Assembly (NCBI RefSeq): GCF_900156125.1
Contig: NZ_FTLX01000016.1
Span: 1 to 34,029, forward strand
Origin: Domibacillus enclensis
Lineage (GTDB): Bacteria; Bacillota; Bacilli; Bacillales; Domibacillaceae
Length of the DNA: 34,029 nucleotides
Direction: 5' to 3'
Position numbers and translations under genes: made by a program. Within the stretch, counting starts at the first letter, position 1. Each line of letters opens with the position of its first letter. The notes below the pieces were generated by a model that was not told where the DNA came from, searched no databases, and saw only the letters and a list, made by a program, of their open reading frames with translations. Shown here one piece after another: positions 15,569 through 24,811 of the stretch.

Positions 15569-17047
15569 ATGAAAGAATCCAGCCGTTATTTAAAGTCTCC
15601 GGATTTATTGCCGGTTGCACATGGTGACCGTAAAATTGGCACCCTTGGTTTTGCGCTTATGTGGGTGGGAATGGCCGTTGTATTAGCAGCCTTTGCCATC
15701 GGGGGAGCAGCTGTCGAGCAAATGCCGCTTTCGTGGGTGCTCGCTGCCTCCTTTATCGGCTGTTTATTAATCGGCCTTTTCATTTCCGTCATTGCCGACA
15801 TCGGCATTGAGCACGGCCTGTCATTCCCGGTGTATATGCGGGCGCCGTTTGGAACGGTCGGAACCCATATTCCGTCGGCGATTCGTGGAATTGCGGCGTC
15901 GATGTGGTTCGGAATCAACACCTATTTTGGTGCGATGGCGATTAACGGCATTTTAAACATTTTATTTGGCTTTGATAATTGGTTTGTCTGCTTTCTCGCT
16001 TTTGTGGCGGTACAGGTCGCCAATACGATCATCGGCATTAAGTCGATTGAGAAGTTCGCGGATCTCGCCGCGCCGGTTATTATTTTAATTTCTCTTTGGA
16101 TGTATGTGACATTGGCCGATCAGGCCGCGGCAGCAGATAAAAACGTCTGGTCATGGGTGGAAAACCCACTCACAGGAGGGCTGCTGTTTAATGCCTTTAT
16201 GGTCGTGATTCTCGGGAATATGGGGTACTGGTCGACGCTGGCCGCTGATATTTCCTCTATTTCCCGCTTTATTAAAGCACCTCAATTTGAAAGAAGCTGG
16301 GTGAAGCGAAACAAAAGTGTGCTCGTCGGCAGCTTGATTGCCATGCCGATTACCCAGACATTTGTTGTGGCCATTGGCGGCGTCGCGTTTATTGCGGTCG
16401 GCAACTACGATCCGGTCGCGGCTCTGCAGGAAACCTCCAGCGGTCTGGTGCTGGCGGTGCTGCTTTTAATGATTGTCTTTGCCCAGTGGTCAACGAATAC
16501 AGCGGCTAATCTTGTTCCGGCGGCGACCGTGTTTTCAAATATTGGGGGCCCCAAGGTTCCCTTTTACATCGGCGTTATTACAGCAGGTGTGATCGGCATG
16601 GTGACGCAGCCGTGGAACTTGTTTAACGTGCTAATGCCATTCCTGCTTATTGTCGGCGGCGTGCTGGCAGCGATTGTCGGTATCTTGTTTGCTGACTACT
16701 ATTTGATCCGCAAACGGCGCGTGAATGTGCCGGACCTGTACGAGATGGATGGCCAGTACCGCTATCATTATGGCGTCAACTGGGCCGGGATTATTTCCTG
16801 GGTCATCGGCGGGGCACTTGCGATCACATTTTCAACGTATTCGTTCTTTATCGGCTTTGCGGTTGGTGCTGCTGTGTATTACGTGCTGGCGAAGCACTGG
16901 TGGTTTAAAAAGTACGCACAGGCGGAGCTTGAAGACCCGAGTGATGACAAGTATCTGGGCGTCACTGTTGGAAGAGACTGGACGATTCCATTAGAAGGAG
17001 AACCGGCAGCTGGGGAGCTTCCAGCAGCAGCGGGTGAAAAACGGTAA
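15569..17047 (+). CDS. NCS1 family nucleobase:cation symporter, probable pyrimidine permease
   Basis: A 492-residue, roughly 12-segment membrane protein of the NCS1 family (Mhp1, PucI, FurD types). Family features include GFALMWVGMAVVLAAFAIGGA near the N-terminus, the inward-facing NTYFGAMAINGIL region, QWSTNTAANLVPA, and the C-terminal signature FADYYLIRKRRVNVPDLYE. Because it sits between dihydropyrimidinase and the aminotransferase, the likely cargo is uracil/thymine or a dihydropyrimidine or hydantoin; sequence alone cannot tell which. AAGGAGGAA precedes the ATG. A 74-base gap separates it from hydA without a visible terminator. Confidence 0.88.
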   Translation: MKESSRYLKSPDLLPVAHGDRKIGTLGFALMWVGMAVVLAAFAIGGAAVEQMPLSWVLAASFIGCLLIGLFISVIADIGIEHGLSFPVYMRAPFGTVGTHIPSAIRGIAASMWFGINTYFGAMAINGILNILFGFDNWFVCFLAFVAVQVANTIIGIKSIEKFADLAAPVIILISLWMYVTLADQAAAADKNVWSWVENPLTGGLLFNAFMVVILGNMGYWSTLAADISSISRFIKAPQFERSWVKRNKSVLVGSLIAMPITQTFVVAIGGVAFIAVGNYDPVAALQETSSGLVLAVLLLMIVFAQWSTNTAANLVPAATVFSNIGGPKVPFYIGVITAGVIGMVTQPWNLFNVLMPFLLIVGGVLAAIVGILFADYYLIRKRRVNVPDLYEMDGQYRYHYGVNWAGIISWVIGGALAITFSTYSFFIGFAVGAAVYYVLAKHWWFKKYAQAELEDPSDDKYLGVTVGRDWTIPLEGEPAAGELPAAAGEKR

Positions 17048-17064
17048 AAGGGAGTGTGGCTTGA

Positions 17065-17325
17065 ATGTCCGATTATAAAGGGTTTATGAAAGAAAAAAAC
17101 AGTGTGGATACACTGATCCAGGATGGCTACCGCATTATTGCCGTGAAAGAAACACTTGAAGGGGACTTTGTTGAATTTGAACGCCACCTGGAGCGGGAAG
17201 AACTGCAGCTGCTGACAGCAGAAGCGCGGAAATATATCGGAACGATCATCGTTGAAGCGAAAAGGGGTGGTTCTATTGATTCGTACGGCGGAGCATTCGA
17301 GCAAGCTGGTGCAGCAGGATCGTGA
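17065..17325 (+). CDS. Small protein of unknown function in the pyrimidine operon
   Basis: An 86-residue protein with no motif I recognise. Residues 1-70 are well-formed and acidic (VDTLIQDGYRIIAVKETLEGD, then LEREELQLLTAEARKYIG), predicted mixed strand and helix, no signal peptide or membrane segment. The last ~17 residues (glycine and serine rich) overlap the aminotransferase start region by 50 bases and look like read-on sequence. GGAG lies 10 bases before the ATG, and the gene follows the permease by 17 bases. Tight placement in the operon argues that it is real and coupled to the aminotransferase; it might assist the permease or the transaminase, but that is speculation. Confidence 0.65.
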   Translation: MSDYKGFMKEKNSVDTLIQDGYRIIAVKETLEGDFVEFERHLEREELQLLTAEARKYIGTIIVEAKRGGSIDSYGGAFEQAGAAGS

Positions 17326-18613
17326 TCATCTCTGGCATGCGATGATTAAGTTTAATGAGCAAGTACCGCCGCTCATGGCGGTCAGCGGCGAAGGCTCCTG
17401 GTTTACGGCGGCTGATGGAAGCCGGTATATGGACGGTGTTTCCGGACTCTGGTGTTTAAATCTCGGCCACGGGCGAAAGGAAATCGCCAGGGCGGTGTAC
17501 AACCAGCTGATGAATGTATCCTATTTTCCACTAACTATGAGTCATGAACCAGCCATTGAACTGTCAGCGGAAATCAGCCGCCTGCTCGGAGCTTCGTATA
17601 CGACCTTTTTTACGTGCAGCGGATCGGAAGCAAATGAAGCTGCTTTTAAAATCGCCCGCCAGTATCATGCACAGACAGGACGGCCGGAAAAAACAAAAAT
17701 TATTTCCCGCTACCGGGCTTATCACGGTTCAACATTGGGCGCATTGAGTGCCACAGCGCAGGCAAGCCGCAAGCTGAAATATGGAGCAGGCGCACCGGGA
17801 TTTCTCCACGTGCCGCCCCCTTATTCGTACCGGCCGTCATTTGAAGATGACCTTGCCGCTGCGGATCATATGGAAAAGGTCATTGAGTGGGAAGGAGCAG
17901 ATACGGTTGCGGCCGTTATTATGGAGCCGTTTATTTCAGGCGGCGGCGTGCTCATTCCTTCTCCTGACTATTTAAAGAGGGTAGCAGCTATTTGCCGGAA
18001 GCATGACGTTCTGCTGATCATGGACGAAGTTGTTTCTGGATTCGGACGGACCGGCAAAATGTTCGGCTTCATGCATTCAGAAGGCGTCCAGCCGGATATC
18101 GTCACGATGGCGAAAGGCTTAACCGCAGGATGTATGCCGCTCGGCGCGACAGCGGTTCGCAGCCATATATACGAGGCGTTTAAAGGAGAAGGAAGCGGTC
18201 ACTTCCGTCACGTGTCCACCTTTGGCGGCCATCCTGCCTCCTGTGCCGCCGCATTAGAAACCATTCGGATTCTGGAGGAAGAACAGATTCCGGATCGCGT
18301 GAGTCAGCTTAGTGACGGGGTGATGAAAAAGCTGCATGACCTTCAGTCGTGTCCGATCGTTGGCGAAGTGAGGGGAATCGGATTTTTATATGGAATCGAG
18401 ATGGTCATGGATCAAAACACGAAGGAACCGGCCTCTGAAGAAGTGATGCTGTCCATTCTCGGCGCATGCAAGGAAAAAGGGCTGATCATTGGCCGCAATG
18501 GCGATACAGTACCGGGTTATCAAAACATCCTCATCATCGCACCGCCGCTTTCTTCTACAGAGGAAGACCTGCACTTTCTGGTTAACACGGTGAAGCAAGC
18601 CGTAAGAGGCTGA
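17276..18613 (+). CDS. Class III aminotransferase, probable beta-alanine transaminase
   Basis: A 445-residue fold-type I PLP enzyme. The PLP lysine is K280 in MAKGLTAG, the aspartate that binds the pyridine nitrogen is D250 in IMDEVVSGFGRTGK, and the N-terminal DHLWHAMIKF plus GVSGLWCLNLGHG match omega-amino-acid:pyruvate aminotransferases. In this operon the obvious substrate is beta-alanine (or 2-methyl-beta-alanine from thymine), giving malonate semialdehyde. The start is TTG at 17276, with AAGGGGTGG just upstream; starting later would cut the conserved N-terminus. It overlaps the small gene by 50 bases and is the last gene of the run; I see no semialdehyde dehydrogenase here. Confidence 0.86.
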   Translation: MIRTAEHSSKLVQQDRDHLWHAMIKFNEQVPPLMAVSGEGSWFTAADGSRYMDGVSGLWCLNLGHGRKEIARAVYNQLMNVSYFPLTMSHEPAIELSAEISRLLGASYTTFFTCSGSEANEAAFKIARQYHAQTGRPEKTKIISRYRAYHGSTLGALSATAQASRKLKYGAGAPGFLHVPPPYSYRPSFEDDLAAADHMEKVIEWEGADTVAAVIMEPFISGGGVLIPSPDYLKRVAAICRKHDVLLIMDEVVSGFGRTGKMFGFMHSEGVQPDIVTMAKGLTAGCMPLGATAVRSHIYEAFKGEGSGHFRHVSTFGGHPASCAAALETIRILEEEQIPDRVSQLSDGVMKKLHDLQSCPIVGEVRGIGFLYGIEMVMDQNTKEPASEEVMLSILGACKEKGLIIGRNGDTVPGYQNILIIAPPLSSTEEDLHFLVNTVKQAVRG

Positions 18614-18614
18614 C

Positions 18615-18728
18615 TTACGGCGCAATAATCGTCCGCTTGGCGCAATAAACACAAGCTACGGCGCAATTTTATCGTATACCGCGCAATTAAGCCGTTATTG
18701 CGCCATAATGTCAGGAATTGCGCCGTAG
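18615..18728. repeat. Cluster of GCGCAAT repeats in both orientations
   Basis: Six copies of the core GCGCAAT or its complement: direct at about 18620, 18639, 18661 and 18680, inverted at about 18698 and 18717. The outermost well-matched pair is CTACGGCGCAATT (18656-18668) and AATTGCGCCGTAG (18716-18728), a perfect 13-bp inverted repeat that encloses another pair. Flanking bases repeat too (ACGGCGCAATAA style). Non-coding; it follows the last pyrimidine gene directly. Confidence 0.75.
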
Positions 18729-18769
18729 TGGAAGGTTTTCTCGGTTCAGACAAGCATCATGTTATGAGC

Positions 18770-18800
18770 AAAAGGCTGCCCTGTGCAGCCTTTTTTCTTT
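18770..18800 (+). terminator. Intrinsic terminator of the pyrimidine operon
   Basis: A 10-bp stem AAAAGGCTGC/GCAGCCTTTT with a 5-base loop and a T-rich tail, 157 bases after the aminotransferase stop and beyond the repeat cluster. Confidence 0.82.
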
Positions 18801-18888
18801 TTTCCGCTTTCAAGCCCTGCTGGAATCGGAAGTATGTTAAAATACAGCTATTGACTGAGAAAAGAAAAGCGCTTTTTTCAAAAATGGA

Positions 18889-18918
18889 TTGACGGTCGCT
18901 GGGGAAACATGATATAAA
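18889..18918 (+). promoter_or_regulatory. Sigma-A promoter for the aldolase-like gene
   Basis: TTGACG (18889-18894) and TATAAA (18913-18918) are 18 bases apart (17 to ATATAA), about 100 bases before the start. Confidence 0.55.
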
Positions 18919-18938
18919 CGTAACAAGATACTTTATTA

Positions 18939-18970
18939 CATAAAAGCATAAAAGCGTAAAAGCGCGAAAG
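18939..18970 (+). repeat. Four tandem 8-bp units in the aldolase leader
   Basis: CATAAAAG, CATAAAAG, CGTAAAAG and CGCGAAAG follow each other without gaps between the promoter and the ribosome site. They drift progressively, as slipped-strand duplications do. Confidence 0.7.
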
Positions 18971-19019
18971 TGAAAATACATGTTCTGATCAGCAGAAGAA
19001 AGAGGAGGAAATGATTGTT

Positions 19020-19979
19020 ATGGAAAATCGCAGCAAAATTTTAGACTGTACGATCCGCGATGGCGGCTTAGTGAATAATTGGGATTTCAGTGTTGAGTTT
19101 GTTCAGGACTTATACAACGGCTTAAGTGAAGCCGGTGTTGAATATATGGAAATTGGCTACAAAAACTCAGCAAAGCTGTTGAATGCAACAGAGCCGAATC
19201 CGTGGAGATTCCTCGATGACAACTTTTTGAAGGAGATCATTCCAGAGAAAAAGTTCACGAAGCTGTCTGCGCTCGTTGATATTGGCCGCGTAGATCCAAA
19301 CGACATTTTGCCTCGTGAAGAAAGCGTGCTCGATATGATTCGCGTTGCCTGCTACATTCGGGAAGTGGATAAAGGCCTTGAGCTTGTGCGTATGTTCCAT
19401 GACCTAGGCTACGAAACATCATTAAATATTATGGCGTTATCCAGTGTGCCGGAGCACCAGCTGATCGAAGCGTTTGAAATGGTGAAGGAAAGTCCGGTCG
19501 ATGTTGTGTACATCGTCGACTCATTCGGAAGCCTGGACCCTGCGGACATTGAGCACCAGGTGAAGAAATTCCAATCAATGATTCCGAACAAGCAGCTGGG
19601 CATTCATACACATAATAATATGCAGCTGGCATTTGCCAACACGCTGACGGCAATGAAAAGCGGTGTGACGTTCCTTGACTCATCTGTATACGGAATGGGC
19701 CGTGCCGCTGGAAACTGCAACACCGAGCTTTTGGTCAGCTACATTCAAAAGCCGACGTATGAAATGAAGCCGGTTCTAGGCGTGATTGAAAAGCATATGG
19801 TGCCAATGCGCGAGAAGTGGGAGTGGGGCTACATTATTCCTTACATGATCTCTGGCGTGTTAAATGAACACCCGCGCGTAGCGATGGCCTACCGCAACAG
19901 CGATGAGCGTGACCAGTTCGTGAACTTTTACGACAAAGTCACTTCGCCCGAAGCGAGCGTATCGCCAGCCAACAAATAA
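19020..19979 (+). CDS. DRE-TIM metallolyase (HMGL-like aldolase catalytic domain protein)
   Basis: A 319-residue TIM-barrel protein of the HMG-CoA lyase / isopropylmalate synthase / 4-hydroxy-2-oxovalerate aldolase superfamily. The metal and catalytic motif DCTIRDGG is at residues 8-15, and the HxH metal site is in IHTHNNMQLAFANT. SSVYGMGRAAGNCNTELL is the usual glycine-rich loop near the end of the barrel. It is short, with no CoA-synthase C-terminal domain and no LeuA regulatory domain. ATG at 19020 is preferred over ATG at 19011 because GGAGG (19004-19008) is only 2 bases from the latter. Single-gene unit with its own promoter and terminator. Substrate unknown; aldol cleavage of a 4-hydroxy-2-oxo acid is the best general guess. 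Confidence 0.8.
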   Translation: MENRSKILDCTIRDGGLVNNWDFSVEFVQDLYNGLSEAGVEYMEIGYKNSAKLLNATEPNPWRFLDDNFLKEIIPEKKFTKLSALVDIGRVDPNDILPREESVLDMIRVACYIREVDKGLELVRMFHDLGYETSLNIMALSSVPEHQLIEAFEMVKESPVDVVYIVDSFGSLDPADIEHQVKKFQSMIPNKQLGIHTHNNMQLAFANTLTAMKSGVTFLDSSVYGMGRAAGNCNTELLVSYIQKPTYEMKPVLGVIEKHMVPMREKWEWGYIIPYMISGVLNEHPRVAMAYRNSDERDQFVNFYDKVTSPEASVSPANK

Positions 19980-19993
19980 ATAAATGTAATCAG

Positions 19994-20022
19994 CCCCCTG
20001 AATCCTCTTCAGGGGGTTTTTT
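19994..20022 (+). terminator. Intrinsic terminator after the aldolase
   Basis: A perfect 9-bp stem CCCCCTGAA/TTCAGGGGG, a 5-base loop and six T. Confidence 0.93.
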
Positions 20023-20169
20023 GCGCCCCGCTAGCTTCTGTACATTACACGTTAGATTTTCTTCCAGTCTAATCCAAAGAAAGAGCAGAATATGGTAAGC
20101 TGAAATCAATTTTCGTACTAGGGATGTTTGCCTGCTGGAGAAATGAATCGTGAAATGGGGGCTGAAACG

Positions 20170-20682
20170 ATGAAAAGAACGGGGTATCGCGGAATCAGTT
20201 TTCGGGAAGCGGAGCAGGTAGTGGCTTGTCAGCGTTATGAGCGGATGGAACGGCGCCGGTTTCAGGGAGGCATACAGGCAAGGTCTATTTTCGGATCGGG
20301 CCTTTATTTGATCAGTGATGCGGCACTTGCGGCTCAGTATGCTTTTTGTCATGCGGAAGCAGAGGGAGGGGAACGGGCGGCGATTTTAAAGCAGGAAGTG
20401 AACCTGGAGCGCCCGCTCGTCATCAACTGCCGGTATTCCGAAATGCAGCTGCGGGAAGATGCCCTTGATTGGAAATACAAAGGAAAACCGCTTCCGAACG
20501 TTCGCCCGGAACACATTCACGCGTGGCTTGGACGCTCGACGAAAGAGTTTGCGCTTGCCCACTCCTTTGATGGAATCGTGTACCATTTGGATGATTCGAT
20601 TATTTATTACGTGGCTTATTTTCAAGACAAGCAGGTAAGGGGCATTGATCTTGAATATGTTTTTACGCTGAATGGCGCGTAA
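20170..20682 (+). CDS. Putative ADP-ribosyltransferase-fold protein
   Basis: A 170-residue protein I do not recognise as a named family. It begins MKRTGYRGIS, with a YRG motif like the NAD-binding first strand of R-S-E and PARP-like ADP-ribosyltransferases. FGSGLYLISDAALAAQYA (residues 41-58) resembles the G-x-G-[IL]-Y-[FL] ... A-x-x-Y-A block of PARP-type catalytic cores, then comes a strand with bound-ligand-like hydrophobics (AILKQEVNLERPLVI). The C-terminal half (HSFDGIVYHLDDSIIYYVAYF) forms further strands, but I cannot assign a catalytic glutamate. The start at 20170 is preferred because GGGGG lies 8 bases upstream. No signal peptide, no adjacent antitoxin or ADP-ribosylhydrolase. Fold assignment is inference. 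Confidence 0.55.
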   Translation: MKRTGYRGISFREAEQVVACQRYERMERRRFQGGIQARSIFGSGLYLISDAALAAQYAFCHAEAEGGERAAILKQEVNLERPLVINCRYSEMQLREDALDWKYKGKPLPNVRPEHIHAWLGRSTKEFALAHSFDGIVYHLDDSIIYYVAYFQDKQVRGIDLEYVFTLNGA

Positions 20683-20756
20683 AACAGTTTATTCAAGCGA
20701 AGAGGTCACTTCCTTTGATACAATACAGGCAAGACCCTTTAAAGGAAGTGGACAGG

Positions 20757-21650
20757 ATGTTCAAACAAAGCATGATCATGTGCTTGTTTTTAATAAGCAG
20801 TGTGGCGCTGCCGGCTCAGGCAGCTGCTGTGAACTATATCGCGATTGGGGATTCACTTGCAGCAGGGCAGACGCCAAACCGGGAGATTGGTGCAGGGTAT
20901 GCTGATATGATCGCAATGGGGCTGCAGCCGGACGCTTATTCCAAGCAGCTGTCTGTTCCCGGCTACACAGTCGAGCAGGTGATCGGACAGGTGGAGAGTG
21001 AAGCGGGCCAGCAAGCGATTCAGTCAGCCGATTTAGTAACCATTTCAGCCGGCGCAAATGATTTGCTGCCGCTGATCCAAAACGATCCGAATCGCGGAAT
21101 GCTGACATTCAATGCCATCACAGCTGCTTTTGCGCTGAATGGTGTAAGAGAAGACTATGCGCTTTTGCTTGAGAAAATCAGCGCACTCAACCCGTCAGCC
21201 GATGTATATGCAATGGGCTATTATTTCCCGTATCCTCATGTGTTTGACCAGCATAAGCCGGCAGTCAGCAAGCAGCTAGATGTGCTGAATCAAATTATTG
21301 AGCAGGAAGCAGAAAAAGCGGGTGCGACCTTTGTGCCAGTAGCCGGCCGGTTCGGGCTCGATGCAGCCGAATACTTGCCGAATCCGGCGGATGTCCACCC
21401 GAACGAAGCAGGTTATTTAGAAATGGCGAATGCGTTTTTAGCTGTTTACGCACCTGGAAAAGAGATTCCGGCTTCGATTTTAACTCAGCTGCCTGAACCG
21501 GTGTCTCTTTCCGAACTGATTCAACAGCGGCAAGCAGCGGAGGAAGAAGTGGATGCGGAAGAAACGGAAACAGTCGAAGAAACGGCAGCGATCAAAGGCT
21601 GTACGAAACAAGAAGTATATGCTTCTGCAGGACAAAAAGGGGATTCCTGA
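20757..21650 (+). CDS. Secreted SGNH/GDSL hydrolase
   Basis: A 297-residue protein with a Sec signal peptide (MFKQSMIMCLFLISSVALPAQAAA, cleavage probably after the alanines near residue 24). Catalytic blocks of SGNH esterases are all present: GDS with Ser33 in IAIGDSLAAGQ, SAGANDLL (block III Asn) and DVHPNEAGYL (Asp and His). The tail after about 245 is rich in glutamate, alanine and threonine and ends in an unusual basic segment that runs into the terminator hairpin. The start at 20757 places the signal peptide correctly and has AAAGGA about 10 bases upstream. It probably acts on esters or acetylated glycans outside the cell; substrate unknown. Confidence 0.87.
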   Translation: MFKQSMIMCLFLISSVALPAQAAAVNYIAIGDSLAAGQTPNREIGAGYADMIAMGLQPDAYSKQLSVPGYTVEQVIGQVESEAGQQAIQSADLVTISAGANDLLPLIQNDPNRGMLTFNAITAAFALNGVREDYALLLEKISALNPSADVYAMGYYFPYPHVFDQHKPAVSKQLDVLNQIIEQEAEKAGATFVPVAGRFGLDAAEYLPNPADVHPNEAGYLEMANAFLAVYAPGKEIPASILTQLPEPVSLSELIQQRQAAEEEVDAEETETVEETAAIKGCTKQEVYASAGQKGDS

Positions 21651-21669
21651 AAACAGGAATCCCTTTTTT
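21634..21669. terminator. Terminator overlapping the GDSL stop codon, shared with gdhA
   Basis: AAAAAGGGGATTCCTG and CAGGAATCCCTTTTTT form a stem of about 15 bp with the TGA stop codon reaching into its loop. A and T runs on both sides let it serve both convergent genes. Confidence 0.88.
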
Positions 21670-21676
21670 ATGTGTA

Positions 21677-23083
<1,407 letters not shown>

Positions 23084-23098
23084 TCACTAATTTTTCAG

Positions 23099-23126
23099 AT
23101 AATAGCATCATATTCTGAAAATTCAA
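23099..23126 (-). promoter_or_regulatory. Sigma-A promoter for gdhA
   Basis: On the minus strand TTGAAT and TATTAT are 16 bases apart, about 40 bases before the start. The 170 bases further upstream are AT-rich with no evident gene. Confidence 0.5.
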
Positions 23127-23285
23127 TGCCATCAATGCTTTAAAAAGATTGAATCGATCTTTAATTGAGATTAATTGGATTTAAATTAGGAGAAAGCTAA
23201 ATTGAAAGGGAGAGTAAGTGAGTTTTCATATCAAAATTTGAATAAATAGAAAAAAACGAATCAATTCCATCGCATAATGAGATGG

Positions 23286-23331
23286 AATAAAAAACGCGTT
23301 CACGAAATCGTCATCATTCGTGAACGCGTTT
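23286..23331 (-). terminator. Terminator of the sodium symporter gene
   Basis: A perfect 15-bp stem AAACGCGTTCACGAA (23292-23306) with TTCGTGAACGCGTTT (23317-23331). Read on the minus strand it is followed by a T run. Confidence 0.9.
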
Positions 23332-23338
23332 ATTTTGT

Positions 23339-24676
23339 TTAAAGCTGGATCATTGTATACACAAAAACGACAGCAATTGTGACCGGGACGACCCAGCGCA
23401 TCAGTGGCAGCCAGATGGCATAAGCAGATTGCAGACGGCCTGCATTTAATTCAAATTGCTCCTTCACCAGCGCCTTGTCCATCCGCCATGCGATAAACAG
23501 GGCGATCAGCAAACAGCCGAGTGGAAGAAGAATGTTACTGACGAGATAATCGGTTAAATCAAAAATAGTCCGGTCGAAGTATTGAACGTCAGCCAAAACA
23601 CTGAAGGACAGCGCCGCCGGAATGCCGGCAAAGAAAACGACAATGCCTGAAATAAGCGCGGTTTTCTTACGCGACGCTTCTTGCCCTTTTGTAAAAGCGG
23701 ACGTAATAATTTCAAGCAGGCTGAACGATGATGTAAGCGTTGCAAACAAAAACAGCAGCAGGAACATAAATAAAAACAGTTCCCCAAACGGCATTTGAGC
23801 AAAAACAGCAGGGAGGACGACGAAAAGAAGGCCTGGTCCTTCTGCCGGCTCAAGGCCAAACGCAAAAACAGCCGGGAAGATCGCAAGTCCCGCTAAAATC
23901 GATACAAAAATATTCATAATGGCAACTGATCCAGCCGAGGACGGGATGCTGACGTCTTTGCCCAGGTACGAGCTGTAGGTGACCATGCACGAAAAGCCGA
24001 CAGCAAGTGAAAAGAACGAATGGCCAAGCGCATACAAAACAGCTTCTCCGTTAATCGCTGAAAAGTCAGGCTGAAGGAAAAAGGAAACGCCCTCCATCGC
24101 GCCCTCAAGTGTCAAGGAACGAACAACTAAAACGAGAAAGAAAAGAAACAAAACGGGCATCATATATTTGCTGGCGCGTTCGATCCCATTTTGAATGCCG
24201 GCCGCGATGACAATAATGTTCAGCAGCATAAAGATAGCGTGTCCGCCGATCGTCAAACTGGCATTTGTGGTGACAGCGCCAAATAGTGCGCCAGGGTCGC
24301 CGCCGTCAATGACCCCGCCATACAGGGAACGAACGGTGTAAATAAGCACCCAGCCGCCGACAACGCTGTAAAAAGACAGCAGCAGAAAGCAGCCGGCCAC
24401 GCCAATTTTGCCGGTTGCGGTCCAGAAGGAAACAGGGGCCAGTTTTTGATAGGCGCTGACGGCTTCCCGTCCGGACCCGCGTCCGATAATAAACTCTGAA
24501 ATGAGCATCGGCAGCCCGATCAGCAGCGTAAAAAGTATAAATAAAAGCAAAAACGCTCCACCGCCGCTTTGTCCGGTTACGTAAGGGAATTTCCAGATCG
24601 CGCCGAGTCCAATCGCTGCACCGGCCGATGATAAAATAAAGCCGGCTTTCGACGACCATTGTTGCTGTTTTTCCAA
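23339..24676 (-). CDS. Neurotransmitter:sodium symporter family transporter (YhdH/YocR-like)
   Basis: A 445-residue membrane protein of the NSS family. The first membrane segment keeps the sodium and substrate site residues GAAIGLGAIWKFPYVTGQSGGGAFLL. It has about 11 hydrophobic segments, like other bacterial members of this branch (LeuT has 12). These carry amino acids with sodium. The start is TTG at 24676, with AGGAGG about 8 bases upstream; a TGCTATAGT extended -10 lies some 40 bases before. Single-gene unit, divergent from purU. The substrate cannot be read from the sequence. Confidence 0.9.
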   Translation of the reverse strand: MEKQQQWSSKAGFILSSAGAAIGLGAIWKFPYVTGQSGGGAFLLLFILFTLLIGLPMLISEFIIGRGSGREAVSAYQKLAPVSFWTATGKIGVAGCFLLLSFYSVVGGWVLIYTVRSLYGGVIDGGDPGALFGAVTTNASLTIGGHAIFMLLNIIVIAAGIQNGIERASKYMMPVLFLFFLVLVVRSLTLEGAMEGVSFFLQPDFSAINGEAVLYALGHSFFSLAVGFSCMVTYSSYLGKDVSIPSSAGSVAIMNIFVSILAGLAIFPAVFAFGLEPAEGPGLLFVVLPAVFAQMPFGELFLFMFLLLFLFATLTSSFSLLEIITSAFTKGQEASRKKTALISGIVVFFAGIPAALSFSVLADVQYFDRTIFDLTDYLVSNILLPLGCLLIALFIAWRMDKALVKEQFELNAGRLQSAYAIWLPLMRWVVPVTIAVVFVYTMIQL

Positions 24677-24749
24677 AGAGTCCGCCTCCTAAAAACAAGT
24701 GATTTCGTTATTTTACTATAGCACGAATCGAAATGAGCGGCTGAATATA

Positions 24750-24778
24750 TTTTCAAAGTAAACGGAATCGTTTATAAT
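24750..24778 (+). promoter_or_regulatory. Sigma-A promoter for purU
   Basis: TTTTCA (24750-24755) and a perfect TATAAT (24773-24778) are 17 bases apart, about 34 bases before the start codon. Confidence 0.55.
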
Positions 24779-24811
24779 GGTTGAATTAACTTAATTACTG
24801 GAGTGTACATG

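Noticed and set aside
18615-18728. A possible CRISPR-like array
   Set aside because: Units are 7-13 bases, both orientations occur and spacing is irregular; no cas genes are present.
18698-18892. A 64-codon frame in the spacer after the pyrimidine operon
   Set aside because: It runs through the inverted repeats and through the intrinsic terminator and has no ribosome site.
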